Shown piece after piece: positions 32,972 through 45,071 of a stretch of DNA of 64,000 bases. A model generated the notes under the pieces. That model had not been told where the DNA came from and made no database searches. It saw only the letters and a list, made by a program, of their open reading frames with translations. Position numbers and translations under genes: made by a program. The number at the start of each line of letters is the position of its first letter. Positions within the stretch are counted from its first letter, which is position 1. Source of the DNA: Dillenia suffruticosa (lineage: Eukaryota > Streptophyta > Magnoliopsida > Dilleniales > Dilleniaceae). The stretch lies in NCBI GenBank assembly GCA_033439265.1, contig JAVTVX010000017.1, positions 11,554,001 through 11,618,000 on the forward strand. Reading direction: 5' to 3'.

Positions 32972-34360
32972 GTGATAATAAAGGAAGGAAGACAGCAGCA
33001 ACCAAGGCAGGAGATTATATCTGAACTTCTACAACAATTCAATGATGTGTTCTCCATTCCTAGTTCATTGCCTCCTAAGAGATCACATGATTATGCAATA
33101 CCTCTCAAACCAAATACTCAACCCTTAAAGCTTCCTCCCTACAGGTACCCGCATTCACAAAAGAATGAGATTGAAAAATAGGTGCAAGAGATGTTGGATA
33201 ATGGTGTGGTTAGATGTAGCAATAGTTCATATGCATCCCCAGTACTTTTGGTAAAGAAAAAGGACAACTCATGGAGGTTTTGCATAGACTATAAATAGCT
33301 CAATAGTCTGATTGTTAAAGATAGGTACCCAATCCCTAATATATATGAGTTATTGGATGAGCTTCTTGGAATAAAATTTTTCTCTAAGATTAACCTAAGG
33401 TCTAATTATCATCAAATAAGAGTTAAGTATAAAGATGTATAGAAAACAGCCTTTCAAACCCATCATGGGCACTTCAAATTCGTAGTCATGCCCTTTGGAC
33501 CGACTAACACTCCTACCATATTTCAATCCTTGATGAATCAAATCTTCCAGCCTTACCTTAGAAGATTTATACTTGTCTTCTTTGATGACATTCTGATTTA
33601 TAGTTCAGATTTTCCCACTCATGTGCAGCACCTTGAATGTGTCCTGCTGATTCTTAGGAACCACCAGTTATGTGCTAAGCTCTCTAAATGCATGTTTGCT
33701 CAGTCGCAAGTAGAGTATTTTGGACATATTATGTTAGAAGAAGGGGTTAAAATGGACCCTCACAAAGTGGAGTGTATTTTGAAATGAGCAGCACCAAGTA
33801 ATGTTGGAGCATTAAGGAGTTTTCTTGGGCTCACAGGGTATTACAAAAGATTCATCCAAGGATATGGGCTACTTACGAAACCCCTTAATGACTTGCTCAA
33901 GAAAGAAGGTTTTAATTGGAGTGAGGAGGCTGATCGAGCATTCAAACAACTCAAAATGGCAGTCAGTTCAGCTCTAGTCATGAGATTACCAGACTTCTCC
34001 AAACTATTTGTGATTGAAATAGATGCTTGTGCTAAAGGTTGGGGAGCTGTTCTAATGCAAGAATAACAAGCAATTGCATTCTTGAGCAAAACTCTAGGAC
34101 TGAAAAGCCAAACATTATCCATCTATGAGAAAGAGCTTATAGCAGTAGTGATGGTTGTTAAGAAGTAGAAACACTACTTAATAGGGAACCACTTCATAAT
34201 TAGAACAGACCAAAGTTTGAAACATCTCTTGGAGTAGAAGTTAACCAATACTCTACTACACAAGTGGTTAACTAAATTGCTTGGACTGGATTATAAAATT
34301 CAATACAAAAATGAGTAGAGAACAAAGTGGCAGATACATTGTCGAGAATGGAATTCTCTA
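32972..34360 (+). pseudogene. gypsy reverse transcriptase and RNase H remnant
   Basis: RT motifs in order: [55 protein letters not shown] and the catalytic FFDDILIYS (DD intact). These are followed by FGHIMLEEGVKMDPHKVE and LRSFLGLTGYYKRFI. RNase H follows with IEIDACAKGWGAVLMQE, IAFLSKTL and YEKELIAVVM. In-frame stops are mostly TAG at positions where Gln or Trp is usual, pointing to C-to-T decay. Confidence 0.82.
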
Positions 34361-34579
34361 TAGAGGAGCAGCAAAAAAGAATGTTGATGCCAATCACCAA
34401 AGTACTGCCTCAGTGGCTAAAGGAGATCATTCATAGTTATTATGGAGATGAAGAATGTCAAGCAATCATTGCACAATTAGTTCTACAAACTGAGACAAAG
34501 AGAGATTATAAATTGCAGAATAGAATTCTTAAACAGAAGAACAGAATTTATATGGCAGTGGAGCTCATATCAGAACTAA

Positions 34580-35350
34580 GGTCCTGCGACAGATGCACAA
34601 TTCTACTATAGGAGGACATTCTGGTCAGAAAGGAACTCTGTAGAGAGTAAAAGCTGTCTTCTATTGGCTTGACATAAAAGACTTTGTGAACAAATTTGTG
34701 AGAGAATGTGAAATATGTCAAAGAAACAAATATGACAACCTGCCATATCCAAGTCTATTGTAGCCACTCCTGATTCCTTCACAAGCATGGTCTCAAATTA
34801 GTATGGATTTTGTGGAAAGACTTTCTGAATCACAAGGGTATGATACTATTATGGTGGTCATTGATAGGCTAACCAAATTTAGTCATTTCTTAGCTCTCAA
34901 ACACCCTTATTCTATAGTAGAGGTAGCCTAATTATTTGTAAACTTTGTATATAAACTTCAAGGTTTTCCAAATGCTATCGTGATAGACAGAGTAGAGTGT
35001 TCACAAGTCTATTATGGCAAGAGCTATTCAAGGTAGTGGGAACCCAACTCCAAATGAGTAGTGCCTACTATCCACAAACCGATGGCCAAAGTGAGAGACT
35101 TAATCAATGTTTAAAATGTTACCTCATATGCATGTCTTCAGACAGACCAGAAGGGTGGCGCAAATGCCTTAGTTTGGTGGAATGGTGGTATAATTCTAGC
35201 TTCCATTCAATCATTAAAATGTCTCTTTTTGAGACACTTTACGGTTACAAACCTAGGTCTCTACCAATGGGACTTTATTTGGACTCCACCAACCAGCAGC
35301 AGCAAATTTTATTAACACAGACAAGCCATGGTTCAGATTTTACATGACCA
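34580..35350 (+). pseudogene. gypsy integrase remnant
   Basis: The zinc-binding part is visible (GGHSG, then CEICQRNK). The catalytic core has ISMDFVERL (first Asp), IVIDR (second Asp) and, in a shifted frame, YYPQTDGQSERLNQ (Glu). A one-base loss near 34993 separates the second Asp from the Glu. Several TAG stops. Confidence 0.78.
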
Positions 35351-35639
35351 CTTAAGCAAAACCCAGAACAGAATGAAAGTTCAAGCTGACTACCACAGAT
35401 TAGAAAGGGAGTCTGCAGTAGGTGACTTAGTCTACTTAAAATTGCAACCCTACAGATAGCACTCAGTGGAGGTGAGAAAACAATTGAAACTATCATCTAA
35501 ATACTATGGTCCTTTTCCGATGGTAGCTAGAGTAGGCAAAGTAGACTATCGACTGCAGTTACCATAGAGATCGAGAATTCATCCGTTGTTTCATGTGTCT
35601 ATTCTTAAAAAGAAGATTAGACCTGCTTAAACAACTATG

Positions 35640-35870
35640 CCGATCTACCATTAGTGGAAGCAGACAGACAGATAAAAGTGGAGCCTGTAGCAATCTTGCA
35701 GAGAGGGTTATCCTGTGAGACAACAAACCAATAACTTAATGGTTGATTAGATGAATAAACCTTAGATGAATAAACCTTAGTCCAGAGGAATCTACTTGGG
35801 AGGACAACGGTTTCATTAAAGCACAATTCCCAAATTTTCAACCTTGAAGACAATGTTTGTCTCAAAAAAA
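35640..35870 (+). pseudogene. gypsy C-terminal (chromodomain-like) remnant
   Basis: After RIHPLFHVSILKK (about 35575-35620) the region ends SQIFNLEDNVCLKKMG, resembling the tail following a chromodomain in plant chromoviruses. The domain itself is frame-broken and contains a short tandem repeat ('tagatgaataaacct' twice near 35748-35780). Confidence 0.5.
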
Positions 35871-35879
35871 TGGGGAAAT

Positions 35880-36234
35880 TGTAACAGTCCGCTGGAAAGC
35901 TAGTCACTTAGCAACTTCCTTAACAAACTTAGACAGCAAGTAGTTGATAGGTGGTTGAAATTAGTTAGGGAAGTTAGAAGATAGTGTTGATTGTATAAAG
36001 AAAGAGGAAGGAAAATAATGAAGGAATATCAGAAGTTTCAGCTTCTCTCTCTCTTTCTCTCTATATCTCTTTCTTTCTCTAATCTATGTGATCATCCTCT
36101 ACCTTCATTGCTTAAGCCGTTTTCCATAGCTCAAAAGTCTACAGAGTTAAATGAACTCCATAGATAGCTCAATTATTCTGTCTTGGTCGACTTGTCAAGT
36201 TTCATTGAGTCGACACTTAGAGAGAGTTGTGACA
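35880..36234 (+). repeat. 3' LTR of gypsy element
   Basis: 355 bp, TGTAACAG to GTGACA. It has an empty site at the SINE position seen in the 5' LTR. Confidence 0.85.
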
Positions 36235-36239
36235 CCCAG

Positions 36240-38348
36240 TCAAACTCTTGACCTACATGGACCGCACCCCAATCTTCCAAACCAAACCAACTTGTATCCG
36301 ACTTGAACCGATGATTTTTCATATGATTGAAAACCAAAACTAAAACCATTTAAAATCTTTTACAAACAATTATCAAATCTTTTTTTTTTTACTTTTTTGC
36401 ATTTCGGGATTTCAAAAATAATTTTATCTTTAACCCCTTTAATCCTTCTATATATCTCTTATTTTAGTATGTTATCTCTCTCTTTTTGGATTTCGTCTTA
36501 ATATCTCTCCATCTCTCTACTCATTACCTTAGAAAGTTTCTTCAATTTCTCCTTCAATTTCCTCATAGATTGAGATGGATTGATTTTTCTCTTCAATTTT
36601 ATCCTCTGTGGCTAGAAATGATTTCATCTTAATTAAAAAAGACAAAATTGAAGGAGACAATTTCCTGCTTTCTCTTACCAACTAGTATTTACTCCGGCCC
36701 TTATCTTATCTCAATTGAAAGGAAATGACAAGTTGAAAGTGAAATCGATCATAAAATTGGATTTTGAAAAAATCAGTCAAAACATGGTTGGATTGGGAAC
36801 CAGATTAAACTGGCCAACTCATGTTTTTTTTTTCTCTTTTTTTTTTGCTGAAAAAATCAAAGAAACATGCTTATGTGGACTCGAACTTAGGATGAAATTG
36901 GGAGCATGAATGGCTGTAACCACTAGACGACAGCAGAAGGCCTTTTTTTTTGTTTTCCTTTATTTTATAATATTTAAATATCACTTGATGAACTTTTGTG
37001 ATTAAATATACAGATTTTTAAAATTATTAATATATTATAATTTAAATTTATTTATGACATTATGATGACGTCATCCGGGTTTTTCGTCTAGTTCGACCGG
37101 TTTGACCTAATAATCTATTGAACCCTTAGCGTAACCGATTCGTATTCCAGTTTGAGTTTCAAAACACTGCAAATAATAATAATAAATCACATCATAAACT
37201 TGTTTGTCAAAATATTTAAAAAAATTCAAATTTACTTTATAAGTTTGACCAAATGTCAAATTAATTTCAAAACTGATTTATTTTTAGTGGTTCTTCGTCT
37301 CAACTTTAAACTAAGGTAAAATTGGTGTTTCTATCCATCCATCCATTAAATCCCACCATTCAAAGCATGTGTAATGTACATCTAAAGGCTAAATGATGAA
37401 AAATATATTCTTTTCTTTTTATTCTCCCTTTCTTCCTTCTTCCTTCTCTATTCTCTCCCATTTATTGTTCTTCATTTTTGGGATAAAATTTTGTAATTGG
37501 GTTTCTTCTGCTTTGTTCGATCCCCTAAAATTGAAGGGTTAGAGGCTATTTGTCAATATTAGAGGAACTAGGAGGTGGGATTTTGTTTTTTAAGTTATAT
37601 TTTAGAATCAACACAAAAAATTTATATATGTAATTGGCAATTAAGGTTTTTGAAGATTTCAATCGTAAAATCATGGATTTCTCTTCAAGATTCTATAGTG
37701 ATCTTTGGCTTAGACCGGGTGCTTCTCAAATTATTGGTGATTTAGGTTCTAATATAAGGTTTACGGTGGTTGATTTTGGACAATTTTAAACTTGAGGTTT
37801 TTTTTTTTTTTTTTTTTTCTAGTTTTTGTATAGTTCAGCTCTGTTTTATTTATTTCTATGAAATGGCTTTTATAAATATGAAACCTAAAACAGGTGCATT
37901 GAAATGACAAGAGCAAGCCTTGCATGTTCATTCGCAATTGTTGTTTTTCAATATTTTTGATCTATTTCGATTTAAATTGTAGAAAAAATCATTTTATTTG
38001 TTCTCATTCTATCTTGCCAACATATAGTTAATTTGTTTTGTTAAATTTTTTATTTGTTTCTTTTTGTTTGGATTTTAGTTCTAGTTAAATCTATGATGTG
38101 AAATCAAATTTGCATCCAAATAATGAGTACATGTCTTAAGGGAGATGTTTTGATGGTGTAGGAAAGTCTTTATTTGGAAGATGGACATCAAAGATGATGC
38201 ATTTTTAGCCATTTGATGTAAATGAAAAGAGCAAAAATGAGTAAGGAAGAGGGATGGAACGGGAAGGAAAAAAGAAGATTTTTTTTTGTTATTATTTTAT
38301 TCTTGTACGTGATTTGAATGGTATAATTTAAAGAATAATTGAAGTTTG
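36240..38348. other. intergenic spacer between two LTR elements
   Basis: No gene. A possible transposon edge lies at 37060-37165 ('gttcgaccggtttgacct'-type sequence common in plant repeats). A 21-base T-run lies at 37798-37819. A CT-rich leader-like tract near 37410-37460 is not connected to any exon I can see. Confidence 0.4.
36830..36946 (-). mobile_element. tRNA-derived SINE (minus strand)
   Basis: On the minus strand: TCGTCTAGTGGTTA (A-box-like), 45 bases later AAGTTCGAGTCCAC (B-box-like), then a short body and an A-rich tail (plus-strand T-runs at 36824-36847). No target duplication identified. Confidence 0.6.
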
Positions 38349-40349
38349 TGTTATTCAACTAGATGGGGTAAATAGTTGAATATGAATTTTTGAAATCTGA
38401 ACTAATAACATAAACAAAAAATTAAAGACAAAGAATACAATAACTTTTTATAGTGATTTCACCAAATTTGGTATACATCCACTCTCAGACTCTTCTTAGA
38501 TTTTTCACCAATAGTTTAAGAATGTAAACTTGATTACAGATTCAAATTCAACCTTTAACAATGTTCCTATTGAACACTTCTATTCAATCTTGCACAGATC
38601 GAATTTTTTCTTTCTAGACCTAAAGCAGTGATATGGACTTTTTAGTCTTTGACACTTGTTCTGATCTAAGAATAAATGTCAAAAGTTGAGATTCTTTTTC
38701 CTCAGATGTGACAATTTAAGAACACGCTATTAAATTTTGAACAAATGAAAGAATTTAAAGACTACAAACGAATATAGTAGAAATTTTTCAAAGCATTCAA
38801 CTCAATTCAATTAACCTTCTCTTCTTCAAATCTCTGGTATTTATTGTGATATTGAATAGATCCGTTGAGGGTTGGTGAGAGTTGTTACATCCGAACGTTG
38901 AGCGTTTAATTTCCGCCATTAAAACTCTGCTACAACTCCTTCCTTCATGCTGAGCCTCCACTCTTTGACTAGCGTCACTTTTTATTTAGTCTAGTTAGAA
39001 AATGTTTGTACTGTATTTGAACATTAGTTTTGATAAAAAGGGAAACATTTAAGAAATTGAAGAAATGAAGTGACCGTTTAGTTCAAATTTGTTTCCCAGA
39101 TCTAATTTTTGATATACGCAGGTCGACAAGTTTAATATAGACATCGACCCGAATTCAAAAAGTTTATAGTGTATTTTTGTCAAAACAGGTCGACAAGATA
39201 GCCTGTAGGTCGACAGATTCTGTACCGAATAAAATAAGTGGACATACAGTTTTGAGTTGGTCGATGTGTGTATACATGTCGACAAAATTGTGACCAGGTC
39301 AATGTGTAATATGAAAGACTTAATGAATATTTGGTCGACAAATTTATTTAATAGATCAACATATCACTATGCAAGATAACAATTGGTGGACCTGTGAGAA
39401 TAAATTGGTCGATGTGTTATTTATTTGTTGACACGAATTATAGTTGGTCGATGTGTGTGATTCAGAACCAAGGACAGACAGGTCGACATGTGCCTTTTCA
39501 TAGGTTGATGTGTCACATTCATTAATAAAATTGGTGGACCTAGTTTAGTGAATTAGTCGATGTGTCTTTGGTACATCGACAAGTATAATGGTGGGTTAAT
39601 GTATGTGGTTCAGAGACAAGGACAAACAGGTCGATATGTTGTCCACATAGATTGTTATGTCACTATTCATCAGTAAAATTGGTGGACATGATAAAGTGAA
39701 TTGGTTGATGTGTTTTAAATATGTCGACAAATTCTAGGCCCAGGTCGATGTGTTATATTGTGTTATATATGAGGCACTTTACTTCAGGTCAATGTGTTTT
39801 GATTATAGTTTGACATGTACATATTTCTTCTTAAAATTGGTGGATAAGACAAATTAAATTGGTCGATGTAATTGTTTCCATGTTGACCAGATCAGTGACT
39901 TGTCGATGTGTGATACTTAGAAGGCAAATATAACAGGTCGACAAGTTTTTAGAGATATCGATATCCTAATATATTTTTACTCAGTGTGTCGATATCTAAT
40001 AGGTGTAGGTCAATGTGCTTTACAAATAGGTCGACGTATCATTTCAAATTTGTCCACCTGTGACTATTTAGGTTGATGTGATTTAGTATGTGTCGATGTA
40101 TTCAGATTAATTTATTTCTATAGAAGTTCTATACCTCAGGTCGACAAAGAAAGTTAGACAGGTCGATGCACATGTGGATAAAATGAATTAGTCGACACAG
40201 TGCTTACAATTGGTGGACTTGCTATGCAGGTCGATGTGTTCTCTAGTCAGGTCACATGAATTGTAGATTTTTGAATTTATTTGCTATTTTTCTGATTTTC
40301 TGGTACTTTTCTTTCATTCTATCATTATCAAAAGTCTACTATGTTAACA
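38349..40349 (-). repeat. 3' LTR of the copia element
   Basis: 2001 bp. It holds the GTCGA-motif array (39120-40245). Aligns throughout with 47993-49999. Confidence 0.9.
39120..40245 (+). repeat. array of dispersed GGTCGAyrTGT / GTCGACAAG motifs in the LTR
   Basis: I count about 23 exact GTCGA pentamers on the plus strand in 1.1 kb of AT-rich DNA, with many one-base variants (GTTGA, GTCAA, GTGGA). They are spaced irregularly at roughly 20-70 bp, each usually in the context AGGTCGACAAGT or TGGTCGATGTGT. The intervening sequence is not repeated, so this is not an ordinary tandem satellite. No open frame is kept across it. Confidence 0.85.
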
Positions 40350-40365
40350 TTCTCCCCCTTTTTGA

Positions 40366-41240
40366 TAATGACAAAAACTCCTAGTGCTTAACCTATAGGT
40401 CGAATCCATTTGAATTCAAGCTACATCCTTAATCAACATTGCATTTAAGCACTTTTCACACTTCACACATACTCTGCACATACTTCATTTAGCACTTTTT
40501 AGCATACTCTGCACACATACTCCACACAAACTCTGCACTCGCTACACTTATTCAACATATAGTACACAGGCTACGCATTCACACTTCAGCATACTTAGCA
40601 CAGCTTACTTAGCACACTCTCTGCATTTAGCACACTTAGACACTCACACGCACTAGACATTCAGCATACTTAGCATAACATTTAGCATATCACTTAGCTA
40701 TTTCTCCCTATTTTTGTTATCAACAAAAACAAATCATCTATGCACATTTGGTCTGTATGCACACTTGGCTTCTCCAATACTTAGTACATATTTCACATTT
40801 CAACAGACACATTTACTGATACCACTGTATTTGACTGCATGTATCCATATCTAAACTTCTACACACCATTGCATCATCGCTTATCACATTTACTGATCAC
40901 ATCTATACACCAAGACATAATTCTTCTATTGCTCATCAGAAGGTGGCACCAAGGTATAGTACACTTAGCTTCTTCATTACTCAATACATACTCCTCATCA
41001 CAGTACACTTTACTTGTACTTCACTTAGCTCAATTGTCTCCTACAGCTTATCAACTAAAGTATAGACATAGTCATACTGCAGCACAATTGCATGCTACAC
41101 TATAGCACATTACAATCATTACATTGACTGCACATTTTATCACACACTCAGCAGTATCAATTTATCAAGCATAATAGATTATCAATATAGCAGCATTAGA
41201 TAAACAAATATGTGAAAGATCATATCATGCAAAGAAAAGT
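40366..41240 (-). repeat. low-complexity CACTTAGCA/CACACT-rich stretch downstream of the extra ORF
   Basis: Between the polypurine tract and the extra coding region, short phrases such as 'cacttagc', 'actctgcacac' and 'agcatactt' recur dozens of times without a fixed period. Non-coding in all frames beyond short runs. Confidence 0.6.
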
Positions 41241-42564
41241 TGAACATTACATGAGGAAAAAGTTTGAGAACAAAAAAAAAAATGAAGATGAACAAGTGAG
41301 AAGATAACAAAATCCTATGCTAATAAGACCTTGATGGATTGGGATCCTTTTTTGATTTGCCCTCTTCTTTGACCAAAGATCCAATTTCTCTTTGATCCTT
41401 TCAAGTTCTATCTTGATAAGGCAACTCATCTAGCCTATCAATGTTTGCCTTCTTTCAATATTTTGTAATTTTTCTAGGATCATTTCTAAGATGATAGGTT
41501 GGATGCTTGAAGGCTCACCTTCCTCTGTTTTTCTCTCGTTCCTTAGAGCATTCTTAATGGCTTCCTCAATTTTTTCAACATGTTTCTTGCTTGCTCCCCC
41601 TTCTTTCCTTATCCATTATCCCTCACTATTGCTCATCCATCTAGCTCTCAACATTGAAAATGCATTGATTGCATTCTTCTAATTTAATCAATAATCATGT
41701 CTCCAACTCCACACGATTTTTTGATAAAATATCAGTGATCATGCTGGAATATAGCAACAAGGAGCTCTCAGACCTATGTACAGCTATCATGAAATGAGGA
41801 ATAATATAATAAAGTTCGGGATTCTTATTATTCATGATGAAAGCCATCAATCAAAAATCCTCTCTTGAAACCATACTCTAGCTCTTAAAACATGAGAGAC
41901 AATCAGATGTAGGATTCATTCATGAAAACCAAACTCCTTGACACTAGTATTCACAACACTCAAGTTTTGATCATCGTAGACAACCCTAGCATTATCCAAG
42001 TAACTAGATTTCATCATAGGAAACCCACGCAATACTATTTTCTTGACATATACTTCTAGGAGTAACTTTAACTTCCTTCCCATTCATGAAGGTTTTGAAT
42101 CCACATGAGACATAATGATCATCAAAGATAATTCGAGTCTCATTTTCAGTTTCATTAGAAATCACCTCTAGATTATTGTAGAACAGCTTAACTTTCTTCT
42201 CATGAATGTATATGTTGGGGTTTAGAAGTGAAATAAAGCATACCTCAATTAAATATTTTTCATATTTGAAATTTACCTTCTTCAAAAACATCTAATCAAT
42301 CAACCTCCCATGATTCACTATTCTTTTCAAAAACACTTTGTTATACAGGTCTCTTTACTCTATCGACTGAAATTCAAAGACATTGAATTGCGGTGTGGGT
42401 TGCTGTAGAGGAGATGGTGGTTTGGCGATTTTCGTTGAAGAGGATTTTGAGGAAGAACCTTTTCTCGTAGGTTTTGAAGAGTGTTTTGAGGGTTCTGAGG
42501 GTTTTTTGATCAGCATTTTCATATTTGGAGCCATTGAAGATTGATTCTTACAAAGATTAGGCAT
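41240..42564 (-). pseudogene. extra ORF region of the copia element after pol
   Basis: Frames 42564-42355 and 42291-42004 are in the same phase, separated by stops. They encode a Ser/Lys/Pro-rich start (KKPSEPSKHSSKPTRKGSSS), then NFKYEKYLIEVCFISLLNPN, KVKLFYNNLEVISNE and GFKTFMNGKEVKVTP. The second part resembles the 'putative plant transposon protein' domain found in extra ORFs of plant retroelements (family knowledge, not checked). Further down, about 41690-41250, fragments such as KHVEKIEEAIKNALRNER look coiled-coil. Function unknown. Confidence 0.55.
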
Positions 42565-42654
42565 ATGAGGGTTTCGATTTGGGGGTTAGGGTTTTGAATT
42601 TGAGAGGTTAAGGTTTCAGGAGGAAGATGGAAGGTTTGAATTTTGAGATTTAAG

Positions 42655-42970
42655 AGTAAATAGGTCGATGTGCCGATTGTTCATATTCTATTAAGTGTGT
42701 CTTAGGTCAACAACATTAAATACACATCAACCTATTTAATGATTTGTGAGTAATCGGGTCGACACATTAAGGAAGACATCAACCTGCCTGTTTACTGTTG
42801 CGCAGGTTGACATACTTAAAATCAAGTCGGTGTGTCATCTTCTAATTATTACTCTAAGTGTTGACTCGAGATCAGGTCAATAAGGTTTTTGAATCAAACG
42901 TTCAGCAAGTCGACATGACTTTGCATTCTTTCAATTTGTTTACATATTTTAATAAATTGGTCGACCTGAA
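42655..42970 (+). repeat. second, shorter GTCGA-motif cluster inside the copia element
   Basis: Between the extra ORF and the end of pol, motifs GGTCGATGTG, GGTCGACACA, GTCGACATG and GGTCGACCTG recur with GTTGA/GTCAA variants, the same word as in the LTR arrays. It is not a copy of LTR sequence over longer stretches as far as I can see. Confidence 0.65.
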
Positions 42971-43051
42971 GGCTACTTCTCATATCTGTAAGACTCTATT
43001 TTTCATTCCTAATCTTCTATTTCTTCATTTCTATCATTCCCAAATCTCTTC

Positions 43052-44347
43052 TCATTTCACAAAATCTATTTTATCTAAGGGTTTGGTGAGAATATTAACA
43101 ATTTGTTTTTGAGTTTCAATGTATTCAAGAAAAATTTTATTTTTTATAACATTGTCTCTGATAAAATGATATCTTACTTCTACATGTTTGATTCGTGAAT
43201 GATGAACTGGATTCTTTATTAAATTTATTACACTTGTATTATCACATTTGATTGGAATACAATCAAAGTTTAACTCGTAGTCCTTCATTTGGTGTTTGAT
43301 CCAAAAGTCTGTGCAGTACATTGTCTAGCTAAAACATATTCAGTTTCCGTTGTTGATAATACTACACCATTTTGTTTCTTGGAAGAGCATGATACCAATA
43401 TACTTCCAAAGAATTGGCAAGTATCACCGATACTTTTTCTATCTATTTTGCGCCTAACAAAATCAGCATCACATAAATCATGCAACTGAAAGTTTGAGTT
43501 TTTGTCATACCAAAAACCAAAGTGAGTAGTTTTTTTTAGATATCTGAAAATTCTTTTGACTGCAATTAAGTGGAATTCTTTTGGATCTAATTGAAATCTA
43601 ACACAAATATATACACTAAATTGTAGTCAATCTTGAAGTAGTAAGGTATAATAGAGATGCAATCATACTTTTGTATAGCTTTTGTCACATTGATTTGTCA
43701 TTTTTAACTTTGTCTAATTTTATATTTGTAGTCATTGGAGTTACATTTCTCTTACAATCACTGAATCTAAATCTTTTAATTAGATCATTTATATATTTTG
43801 ATTGATCTATGAAAATTCCATTTTTTGATTGTTTATTTGAAATCCAAGGAAATAATTCAATTCTCTCATTATACTCATTCCAAATTCTCTCTGTATTTTA
43901 GTTGCAAATTCTTCATATATTTTTGTGTTAGTTCCTCTGAATATTATATCGTATATATATATATATGTGAATTATTAAGAAGTTATTATCTTTTCTTTTG
44001 ATAAAAAAGGTGGTACATATCTTTCATTTTTCAAAATTGTTTTTAATTAAGAAATTATTTAGACTTTTATACCAAACTCTAAGAGATTGTTTCATACCAT
44101 ACAAGACTTTAGTTAATTTGTAAATATATTCAGGATATTTTGGATTTTCAAATCCAGGTGGTTATTCAACGTATACTGTTTCATTTAAATACCTATTAAA
44201 AAATACACTTTTAACATCCATTTGATAAAGTTTAAAGTTCATAAAGCAGAAGAAGGAAAGAAACATTCTGATTACTTCTAATCTGGCCACTGATGCATAA
44301 GTTTTATCATAGTTAATTCTCTCCTCTTGACTATAATATTTGGCCAC
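43052..44347 (-). pseudogene. copia reverse transcriptase and RNase H remnant
   Basis: RT part: YDKTYASVARLEVIRMFLSF and LYQMDVKSVFFNRYLNETVY (first catalytic Asp region), then PPGFENPKYPEYIYKLTKVL with stops. RNase H: VLSTTETEYVLARQC, CDNTSVINLIKNPVHHSRIK and HVEVRYHFIRD, then the pol terminus ILTKPLD. Stops at several points; the YVDD region lies in badly broken sequence near 43960, where an (AT)n run occurs. Confidence 0.8.
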
Positions 44348-45071
44348 TAATCTTGCCTTATTCTTTGTGATTGTGCCATATTCATCAAATTTATTTATGA
44401 AAAATTATTTGGTTCTAATCACTGACTGACATGTTAGTCTAGAAACAAGATTCCATATTTTGTTTATTTTAAACTGATTTAATTCATCTTGTATGGTCGT
44501 TATCCAATTTTCGTTTCCTAAAACTCCTTCCACATTTTTAGGTTTATTTTGAGATATGAAGGTTATCTATTCATATTGGTTTTGTAGTACTGATCTGGTT
44601 CTGACACTTGAACTAATACTACCTATTATATTTTCTGGATTTACATCTTTTTTGATTTGGGGGTATTTGAATTCTTGCTTCTGTTGAGTTTTATTTTTTT
44701 CCTCCTACTCATTGATTTCATTTGTTTCCTCTTTTTGGTGATTTGCTTCATCAGTGAGATTTAATTCATTTAGTTTCTCAGTAATCTCTTCATCATCCAA
44801 ATTTCTGTGACTAAATATATTTTTTTTATCAAACTCTACGTGAATTGACTCTTTTATTATCATGATTCTTTTGTTATAAACTCTAAATATTTTATTTGTT
44901 GTGAAATATTATAAGAAGATTGCTATATCACATTTGGTATCAAACTTTCATAATACTTCTTTTCCATTGTTTAAAACAAAACATTTGTATTCAAAAACTT
45001 TAAAATAAGCTATATTTGGATTTTTTTTCTTTGTAAAGTTCATAACAAGTTTTCTTTAAGATTGAGCTTAT

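Larger units (their letters stand above)
30785..36234 (+). mobile_element. Ty3/gypsy LTR retrotransposon (chromovirus-like), decayed
   Basis: 5' LTR 30785-31261, PBS TTTGATATCAGAGC at 31264-31277, gag, protease, RT, RNase H, integrase and chromodomain-like region in gypsy order, purine tract about 35863-35879, 3' LTR 35880-36234. The flanking 5-mers CCCAA (30780-30784) and CCCAG (36235-36239) differ at one base, consistent with an old target duplication. The two LTRs differ at many sites, and coding frames are interrupted mainly by TAG and TGA stops. It lies just upstream of the KH gene leader, in the opposite orientation. Confidence 0.9.

Noticed and set aside
38349-40349. GTCGA array considered as a coding repeat (short peptide repeat protein)
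   Set aside because: No frame stays open across it on either strand, and word spacing is not a multiple of three.
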